Assembly: GCF_037176765.1 (NCBI RefSeq) | Contig: NC_090025.1 | Location: forward strand, 19,714,545 to 19,778,544 | Origin: Anolis sagrei | Taxonomy: Eukaryota; Chordata; Lepidosauria; Squamata; Anolidae | Direction of reading: 5' to 3' | DNA: 64,000 nucleotides | In this document: in pieces, positions 24,935-32,050 of the stretch | Layout: each line of letters begins with the position of its first letter | How positions within the stretch are numbered: the first letter of the stretch is position 1 | Translations under genes and position numbers: made by a program | The notes under the pieces: model-generated | What the model was told of the DNA's origin: nothing | Databases searched by the model: none | The model's input: the letters and a program-made list of their open reading frames with translations, nothing else

Positions 24935-24971
<37 letters not shown>

Positions 24972-25462
24972 AAGATATTGTATATACATGTAATATTTAT
25001 AATATTATAATTAATGCAATATAATACTACTAATAATATGATATAACTATATATTTATATTACATGCAATATTACTAATAATATTACAATATAATGGTAT
25101 AGTACAATATGTATATATATTGTAAGATATTGTATATACATGTAATATTTATAATATTATAATTAATGCAATATAATACTACTAATAATATGATATAACT
25201 ATGTATTTATATTACATGCAATATTACTAATAATATTACAATATAATGGTATAGTACAATATGTATATATATTGTAAGATATTGTATATACATGTAATAT
25301 TTATAATATTATAATGTAATGCAATATAATACTAATAATAATGATATAACTATATATTTATATTACATGCAATATTACCAATAATATCACAATATAATGG
25401 TATAGTACAATATAGTAATATTTAATACTGATATTGTACTATGTTAATAATATATTAATATA
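24326..25462. repeat. AT-rich satellite, units of about 150-170 bp
   Basis: The landmark 'gtaagatattgtatatacat' recurs at about 24,481, 24,645, 24,800, 24,970, 25,122 and 25,274, so spacings are 164, 155, 170, 152 and 152 bp. Units share 'tatattacatgcaatatta' and 'aatataatggtatagta' and differ mainly in (TA)n length. The array is nearly free of G and C and lies in KLHL8 intron 1. Confidence 0.9.
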
Positions 25463-25510
25463 TATTGTAAGCTGCTCTGGGCAGCATATAAATGTCAATA
25501 AATAAATAAT
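25463..25510 (+). mobile_element. L2-type tail fragment
   Basis: 'tgtaagctgctctgggcagc' followed by 'aataaataaataat' resembles LINE/SINE 3' ends. Confidence 0.4.
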
Positions 25511-25540
25511 ACTCTTCCCCAGGACAACAACCCTAATTAA

Positions 25541-25622
25541 ATGGCTATGTGGGCGAAACGTCAGGAGAGAATGCTTCTGGAACATAGACACACAGCCTGG
25601 TAAACTCACAGCAACCCAATAA
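25541..25622 (+). mobile_element. Penelope-like tail with half hammerhead motif
   Basis: It contains 'ggcgaaacgtcaggagag' and 'gcttctggaacat' as in the Penelope tails at 44.4 and 55.6 kb. The 5' half of the ribozyme-like fold is missing. Short flanking 'taaatggc' repeats may be a target duplication. Confidence 0.6.
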
Positions 25623-25850
25623 ATGGCCCTGCTTTGGAAAACTGTATTAAAGATGAGGAACATCAATCCCAATATGTGAGGGAAATGTGTAAACACAGTG
25701 TGCAGCGCCTCTGAGCATGTACAGAGTGCTTTCCCGCCCCACTCTCTCACACACACAAACACAGGCAAGCCCCAGAGCTCTGAAATGACAGGGAATTAAA
25801 GCTTTCCGAATATAAAACCCGACTTGGCTGCTTAGCCTTGGCTTCCTTAC

Positions 25851-25985
25851 CCAGCCCGGCCTTTCCTCATCACCCGCCGTTACTTCTCCTTCATCCGCCG
25901 AGCTGCGACTGCTGAGGAGCCGCTGATAAACGCTCAGAGCGCGAGCAACCTCACCGCGCAGGCGCAACGCGTCCGGATCAATTCA
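25851..25985 (-). other. KLHL8: Probable untranslated first exon of KLHL8
   Basis: GC-rich sequence on the minus strand ends at a good donor (gccgggctgg then gtaagg). It can splice to the acceptor at 14924. The transcription start is not determined; about 25,980 is a guess from the promoter motifs. Confidence 0.45.
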
Positions 25986-26262
25986 GAACTTCAACTCCCA
26001 GAATGCCACATCCTCGACTACGTTGGCGGAGGTTTCTGGGAGTTGAAGTACACAACTGATGGAGGCTGGAAAAGCGTGAGAAAAAATTGAGGCGATGCGA
26101 AGGAGAGAGGGGAGGTGTTTAAAAGCCTGCTTCAATGCATGAACTGCGCACGCGCGTCTTCGAGCGCCGTCCGCTCTGAGAGGCAACTGGAACAAAGCGC
26201 ATGCGCTGTTTGAAAGTGGAAGTGGACTTCGGGCAGAGCATCTCGGAAACTGTAGTTTATTG
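25900..26262 (-). promoter_or_regulatory. KLHL8 CpG-rich promoter with NRF1-like and ZNF143-like sites
   Basis: A CpG-rich block in an AT-rich region. There is a perfect NRF1-type palindrome GCGCATGCGC at 26197-26206, a near match GCGCAGGCGC at 25956-25965, and a related tgcgcacgcgc at 26145-26155. Two facing copies of a ZNF143/THAP11-like motif (tcaactcccagaatgc at 25991-26006 and its inverse at 26033-26052) lie in between. No TATA box is obvious, as usual for housekeeping-type promoters. Confidence 0.6.
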
Positions 26263-26361
26263 ACTACCTTATACAGGAAGCCACAGGTGTACATTTGGGT
26301 GCATCTTTTCATTATCAAGGATGATGATGAGGCATGAGCTGCAGATGGTGGGGATACTAAG

Positions 26362-27625
26362 AGACATAGAATCATAGAATCAAGGAGTTGGAAGAGACCT
26401 CATGGGCCATCCAGTCCAACCCCCTGCCAAGAAGCAGGAATATTGCATTCAAATCACCCCTGACAGATGGCCATCCAGCCTCTGTTTAAAAGCTTCCAAA
26501 GAAGGAGCCTCCACCACACTCTGGGGCAGAGAGTTCCACTGCTGAACGGCTCTCACAGTAAGGAAGTTCTTCCTCATGTTTAGACGGGTCCAACCCCCTG
26601 CCAAGAAGCAGGAATATTGCATTCAAATCACCCCTGACAGATGGCCATCCAGCCTCTGTTTAAAAGCTTCCAAAGAAGGAACCTCCACCACACTCCGGGG
26701 CAGAGAGTTCCACTGCTGAACGGCTCTCACAGTCAGGAAGTTCTTCCTCATGTTTAGATGGGTCCAACCACCTGCCAAGAAGCAGGAATATTGCATTCAA
26801 ATCACCCCTGACAGATGGCCATCCAGCCTCTGTTTAAAAGCTTCCAAAGAAGGAACCTCCACCACACTCCGGGGCAGAGAGTTCCACTGCTGAACGGCTC
26901 TCACAGTCAGGAAGTTCTTCCTCATGTTTAGATGGGTCCAACCACCTGCCAAGAAGCAGGAATATTGCATTCAAATCACCCCTGACAGATGGCCATCCAG
27001 CCTCTGTTTAAAAGCTTCCAAAGAAGGAACCTCCACCACACTCCGGGGCAGAGAGTTCCACTGCTGAACGGCTCTCACAGTCAGGAAGTTCTTCCTCATG
27101 TTTAGATGGGTCCAACCCCCTGCCAAGAAGCAGGAATATTGCATTCAAATCACCCCTGACAGATGGCCATCCAGCCTCTGTTTAAAAGCTTCCAAAGAAG
27201 GAACCTCCACCACACTCCCTCCGGGGCAGAGAGTTCCACTGCTGAACGGCTCTCACAGTCAGGAAGTTCTTTGTCATGTTCAGATGGAATCTCCTCTCTT
27301 GTAGTTGGAAGCCATTGTTCCATTGCGTCCTAGTCTCCAAGGAAGCAGAAAACAAGCTTGCTCCCTCCTCCCTGTGGCTTCCTCTCACATATTTATACAT
27401 GGCTATCATATCTCCTCTCAGCCTTCTCTTCTTCGGGCTAAACATGCCCAGCTCCTTAAGCCGCTCCTCATAGGGCTTGTTCTCCAGACCCATGATCATT
27501 TTAGTCGCCCTCCTCTGGACACATTCCAGCTTGTCAATATCTCTCTTGAATTGCGGTGCCCAGAATTGGACACAATATTCCAGGTGTGGTCTAACCAGAG
27601 CAGAATAGAGGTTAGACCACATGTT
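26362..27625 (-). mobile_element. CR1 LINE 3' end with internal tandem array
   Basis: On the minus strand 27,182-27,622 encodes the end of CR1 ORF2 ([46 protein letters not shown]). The element closes at 26,362-26,380 with the CR1-typical repeated 'tcatagaatca'. Between them the last part of the frame and 3' UTR are repeated in tandem. Confidence 0.88.
26415..27288. repeat. Five tandem copies of a 174-bp CR1 segment
   Basis: Unit starts at 26415, 26589, 26763, 26937 and 27111, exactly 174 bp apart (58 codons, so in frame). Each begins 'tccaacc' and contains 'gggcagagagttccactgct'. The middle copies are nearly identical to each other. The last carries a 4-bp insertion (ccctccgg). Confidence 0.93.
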
Positions 27626-27689
27626 TCTTTCCTCTTCAACGGATGTGTGGAAAGAATAAAAATTGATTGAGTTTTATTACATTATTACA

Positions 27690-27812
27690 CACCAGTATTA
27701 TGGAATCCTGGGAGATGTAGTTTTACAAGGTTTTTTTCCGATTTCTCTTTCAAAAGGAGCTGGTGCCTTACCAAACTACAAATCCCAGGATTCCATAGCA
27801 TTTCCGTCTTGT
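27690..27812. mobile_element. Short palindromic MITE
   Basis: Facing repeats 'ggaatcctgggagatgtagt' and 'actacaaatcccaggattcc' mark a fold-back element. Relatives lie at about 16.6, 39.65 and 58.7 kb. Confidence 0.55.
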
Positions 27813-27909
27813 CTCCTGTGCTTTACGAATCGATATTAGTAAAACTACATCTGTACATTGTACATTTACTACATTGTAAATGTACTACTATGTGCATTTA
27901 CTACATTAG

Positions 27910-28765
27910 TAAAACTAACAAAGCCAACACATCTCCAATGCCAGAGGTACAGTTTAATGGTGTAACATTAGAAAATGTTGATCATTTCTGCTACTTTGGC
28001 AGCCACCTCTCCACCAGAGTCAACATCGACACCGAAATACAACACCGCCTGAGCTCTGCGAGCGCAGAATTTTTCTGAATGAAGCAGAGAGTATTTGAGG
28101 ACCAGGACATCCGTAGGGAGACCAAGGTGCTTGTTTATAAAGCTATTGTCCTCTCAACCCTGCTATATGCCTGCAAAACGTGGACTGTCTACAGATGTCA
28201 CATGCAACCCGTGGAACAATTCCGGAAAATCCTGCAAATCTCTTGGGAAGACAGGCGGACAAACATCAGCATGCCGGAAGAAGCAAAGACCACCAGCATT
28301 GAAGCGATGGTCCTCCGCCATCAACTCCGCTGGACCGGCCACGTTGTCCGGATGCCCGACCACCGTCTCCCAAAGCAGTTGCTCTACTCTGAACTCAAAA
28401 ACTGAAAACGGAATGTTGGAGGACAGGAAAAGAGATTTAAAGATGGGCTTAAAGCCAACCTTAAAAACTCTGGCATAGACACTAAGAACTGGGAAGTGCT
28501 TCAGCTGGAGGTCAGCTGTGACCAGCAGTGCTGCAGAATTTGAAGAGGCACAAATGGAGGGTGATAGAGAGAAACGTGCCAAGAGGAAGGCGCGTCAAGC
28601 CAACCCCGACTGAGACCGCCTTCCACCTGGAAACCAATGCCCTCACTGCGGAAGAAGATGCAGAGCAAGAATAGGGCTCCACAGCCACCTACGGACTCAC
28701 AAGAATTCTGATCCTGGAAGACTATCCTATTTGGCCAACGAGGGATCGCCTAAGTAAGTAAGTAA
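27910..28765 (+). mobile_element. RTE-like LINE 3' fragment
   Basis: Frames read FNGVTLENVDHFCYFGS and LSTLLYACKTWTVYRCH, then LRHQLRWTGHVVRMPDHRLP, the familiar post-RT region of RTE-type LINEs. One frame break separates 28,078 from 28,079 onward. It ends with a (TAAG)n tail at about 28,752-28,771. Confidence 0.7.
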
Positions 28766-28771
28766 GTAAGT

Positions 28772-28900
28772 AAACTAATTGATATAAATAAAAATATAAT
28801 GTTCGTTTGTGGGATTAACATAACTCAAAAACCACTGGACGAATTGTCTGTTCTTAAAATGGAAAGCACACGTCTGTGTTTTAGATGGATTAGGAATCAG
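28772..28900 (+). mobile_element. Helitron-like 5' fragment
   Basis: 'gttcgtttgtgggattaaca' and 'aaaaaccactggacgaattg' match the start of the copy at 41.40 kb. Confidence 0.5.
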
Positions 28901-29004
28901 CTGGTTTTCTTTGTAATAGGCAGTAAGAGCACCTGAAGCTGTTCAGCTATTTCAAAGCTCCCTGCTTGGGTTGTGATGGCACGATCGTCAGCATGGGGGG
29001 GGGG

Positions 29005-29135
29005 GGGACATACGAGAGAAACCACCCTGCAGAATTGCAACACATACGGGCATCTCCTGGGCAACATCTTTATAGACAGCTGATTCTCTCACACCAGAAG
29101 CAACCAGAAGCGACTTGCAGCATGCAAACAAACAA
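29005..29135 (+). mobile_element. tRNA-derived SINE 3' part
   Basis: 'ctgattctctcacaccagaa' and 'agcgacttgcag' place it in the same family as the SINEs at 8.1 and 39.7 kb. It is followed by an AAAC-rich tail. Confidence 0.6.
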
Positions 29136-29214
29136 ACAACTCTATTGCGTAGATCAGGCATGGGCAAACTTGGGCCCTCCAAGTGTTTTGGACTTCAACT
29201 CTCACAATATTTTT

Positions 29215-29235
29215 TTTCCCAAGATGGCGCTGTGA
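29215..29235 (+). promoter_or_regulatory. YY1-like site at the L2 5' end
   Basis: 'caagatggcgctg' lies within about 20 bp of the inferred 5' end of the element. It resembles the YY1 core (AAGATGGCG) that positions transcription starts in human L1. The role here is inferred by analogy. Confidence 0.4.
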
Positions 29236-29639
29236 ACACTCACAGCACTGCCAGCTCCTGAGGGCGGGATCCAATTGCCCCCGATTTTTCCCCTCGCGGC
29301 CTCCTCTGCCCAGCTGCTTTTGGGGAGGGCCCCCCCCCGGAGGGCACCTGGGGTCGACAGAAGGGAAAGAGACCCCCGAGGGACGGAGCAGCCGCGCGCC
29401 GCCGCCACTCAATCGCGGCTGGCTGCGCCACGCCGCCATTTCTTCGCGGCTTGCTTCTTCCTCATCGCCTGGCATCGCGGCCTGCTCCGGCTGCCCTGGA
29501 GCCGCGACTTTTCCATCGTCGCGCCCTCCCATCTCCTGTCCCGGGGGAGGAACCCACTCACCTGCTGTAGGGCCTCCATTCCATCTAGGCCCCAAGTGCT
29601 GGAGGAGGTGAGTGAAGGCCTGTTCGGCCGCCGTCCTGC

Positions 29640-30500
29640 TGCCCCACGCCATCGGGAGGGAGCCAGCCATTTGCCGCCCCCCCCCCACGCCACCGGGGAG
29701 GGTGAGGAAGAGGAGCCAGCTACGGCCGTCCATCCAGCCACCGGCTGAGCGCCAGGCCGCGCCATCCGCCCCCCCCCTCCCCACACCACCGGGAGGACAA
29801 GTGAAGAGGGAGCCAGCCGTTACTGCCCTTCCAGCTGGGCGCCAGGCCGCGCCATCCGCCCCCCCCACGCCACCGGGAGGGCGAGGAAGAGGAGCCAGCC
29901 GTTGCTGCCCTTCCAGCTGGGCACCAGGCCGCGCCATCCGCCCCCCCCACGCCACCGGGAGGACAAGGAAGAGGGAGCCAGCCTTTGCTGCCCTTCCAGC
30001 CGAGCGCCAGGCCGCGCCATCCGCCCCCCCCACGCCACCGGGAGGACAAGGAAGAGGGAGCCAGCCTTTGCTGCCCTTCCAGCCGAGCGCCAGGCCGCGC
30101 CATCCGCCCCCCCCACGCCACCGGGAGGGCGAGGAAGAGGAGCCAGCCGTTGCTGCTCCATCCAGCCACCGGCCCTTTCGCCGTACCGGGAAAGGGCCGG
30201 CTGAGCGCCAGGCCACGCCATCGGCCCCCCCCCCCACGCCACCGGGAGGGCGAGGAAGAGGAGCCAGCCGTTGCTGCTCCATCCAGCCACCGGCCCTTTC
30301 GCCGTACCGGGAAAGGGCCGGCTGAGCGCCAGGCCACGCCATCCGCCCCCCCCCCCCCACGCCATCGGGAGGGCGAGGAAGAGGGAGCCAGCCGCTGTCG
30401 CCCCATCCAGCCACCGGCCCTTTCGCCGTACCGGGAAAGGGCCGGTTGAGAACCAGGCTGCGCCACTTTATTCCCACACCATCGGGATAAAGGGGTGAAG
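29640..30500 (+). repeat. GC-rich VNTR in the L2 5' UTR
   Basis: The landmark 'ccaccgggagg' (or ccatcgggagg) recurs near 29,649, 29,690, 29,786, 29,868, 29,951, 30,033, 30,116, 30,237, 30,359 and 30,478. The middle units are 82-83 bp. The later ones are about 121 bp because of an added block containing 'ggccctttcgccgtaccggg'. The long open frames here on both strands are by-products of the repeat. Confidence 0.92.
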
Positions 30501-31017
30501 AAGAGGGAGTCGGTTGATCCGCCCACCAGCATTGGAAGGAGCTGAGGAACTCATCAGGCTCTGCCTGTAGCAGAATTTGCAGCTGCCATCTGACTCTTCT
30601 TCTTTCTTACTATTTTTATTTTCTTTTCTTACTTTTTCCTTAGCTAGTTGTATTTTATTTAGTTAGCTATATGTTATATGTTTAATTGCTGATAATAATA
30701 GGAGGTGCGAGGAGCAATTAGGAGTATCAATAGGAGAGGATAGGATTGCATGAGATGGTGTGAGTGAAGAAGCCCAGGAGAGCGTATGAGTTGTCCGTGA
30801 TAGTAGCGAATTATAGGAAGGTGTGGATGACTGCGGGGTGTGTGAGAGAATGTATAAGTTGGTTTTAGTGTGCTGAGAGAAATGTGGGAGGATGTGAAGA
30901 GTATGGGAGCAGTGGAATGTTTGGTGGATTGACTGATTGTGTTGTAAGTGGGAGTGAGTGAGTAGTGATAAGAGTGTCTGGTGTTAGTGGTGAGAGAGTG
31001 AATTTATTGACATAGGA

Positions 31018-32046
31018 ATGGCTACAGCGGACCCTTATCCGGAAAATGACATTTTGCACTTTTACGACCTCCTGAGGGACTCGTTCAACCATGTGTTGTT
31101 CCAGCTCAGGTTTTTGAACGAGAAAATGGACCATCTCCTCAGAGGCTTTGCCTCCTTCTCAGGAATTACTGTGCAATCTAACCCTCCAAAGACTGAAGAC
31201 TGTGCAGACTTAGCTAAGGACTTGTGCCAGAATGGGGAGGAAAGCACTTTAGAGCATTCGGAACATAAGGCGGAAGGAGGGAGGGAGGGAGGGATCAAAG
31301 ATGAGACATCTGAGGGAAAAGGAGAATTTCTGGGCGTACATAGGAATGGAAACATCCGGGAGTGGCAGCGGTTTGGGCTGGCTACTCAGAGAACGGCCAA
31401 TAACACAACATCCGGCCACATGGATCAGCTCACTGCACTTTATGATTGGAATCAACATCTTTCCACAGACAGTTTTGCAGTGGACATTGCTGATCAAATG
31501 ATAAACAGAGGCAGATGGACCTCCAAGAGGGCAGTGTGCAATTCCCTGGCCCAAATCCTAGGTAAAAGACCACAGGACATAAGACTAAAGGCCATAGTGT
31601 GGTTGTGGAGGGATTACCAATCCTCTGACCGCTCCATCCGTCTTCAAATTTCTTCAGAAGACAGCACTTGGCTTGGTGAGCTAATGGCTAAACAATCCGG
31701 CCTAAAGAAATGGGGCATCACCATTAGGAGGGTAGTTGTAGACCCTCACATTCGCCCCCTGTTCGATCCTGGGGCTTTGTCCCATCATACTCCACCTGGC
31801 CCCCGGGCGAACTCCACAACTAGCTCACCAGTTACGCCCCCCCCTCCTGGTTCGTATAATTTTGAGACCCCATCTGCCCCAGTCGCCTCCACTCAGCCAG
31901 CCACACTTCTCCGCTCGAGAACACTCCCTTTATTTAGCCCACTTAGCTCCCTTGATACCTCTCTGTCCACCTCAATATCAGAATCATCCCTACCAAATGC
32001 CCAAGGTAGACTATTTCCCAGCCCAACTTCCTCCCCTGAGAGCTGA
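31018..32046 (+). CDS. L2 ORF1 protein (342 aa)
   Basis: It starts MATADPYPENDILHFYD and ends PTSSPES before TGA. Residues 1-45 look helical and hydrophobic-patterned (LLRDSFNHVLFQLRFLNEKM), possibly a coiled-coil multimerisation region. Residues about 140-245 form a compact conserved-looking block (DWNQHLSTDSFAVDIADQ, KRAVCNSLAQILGKRPQD, WGITIRRVVVDP). The last 90 residues are rich in Pro, Ser and Thr. I see no RRM, CCHC knuckle or esterase motif. A nucleic-acid-binding or particle-forming role is expected for a LINE ORF1 but is inference. The stop is immediately followed by CTAG, and ORF2 continues in the same frame. Confidence 0.8.
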   Translation: MATADPYPENDILHFYDLLRDSFNHVLFQLRFLNEKMDHLLRGFASFSGITVQSNPPKTEDCADLAKDLCQNGEESTLEHSEHKAEGGREGGIKDETSEGKGEFLGVHRNGNIREWQRFGLATQRTANNTTSGHMDQLTALYDWNQHLSTDSFAVDIADQMINRGRWTSKRAVCNSLAQILGKRPQDIRLKAIVWLWRDYQSSDRSIRLQISSEDSTWLGELMAKQSGLKKWGITIRRVVVDPHIRPLFDPGALSHHTPPGPRANSTTSSPVTPPPPGSYNFETPSAPVASTQPATLLRSRTLPLFSPLSSLDTSLSTSISESSLPNAQGRLFPSPTSSPES

Positions 32047-32050
32047 CTAG
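32044..32050 (+). promoter_or_regulatory. Candidate stop-codon readthrough signal TGACTAG
   Basis: The ORF1 stop TGA is followed by CTAG, the strongest known readthrough context in animals (UGA CUA G) and one also used by some RNA viruses. A GC-rich stretch that could fold lies just downstream (32,053-32,075). Confidence 0.6.

Noticed and set aside
26415-27288. Regular 174-bp repeats as a possible CRISPR or regulatory array
   Set aside because: Units are contiguous with no spacers and lie inside a CR1 LINE of a vertebrate genome.
29089-30532. Very long open frames (up to 462 and 270 codons, minus strand; 237 codons, plus strand) across the L2 5' UTR
   Set aside because: They are Gly/Trp/Arg- or Pro-rich readings of the GC-rich VNTR, present in several frames at once, and have no domain features.
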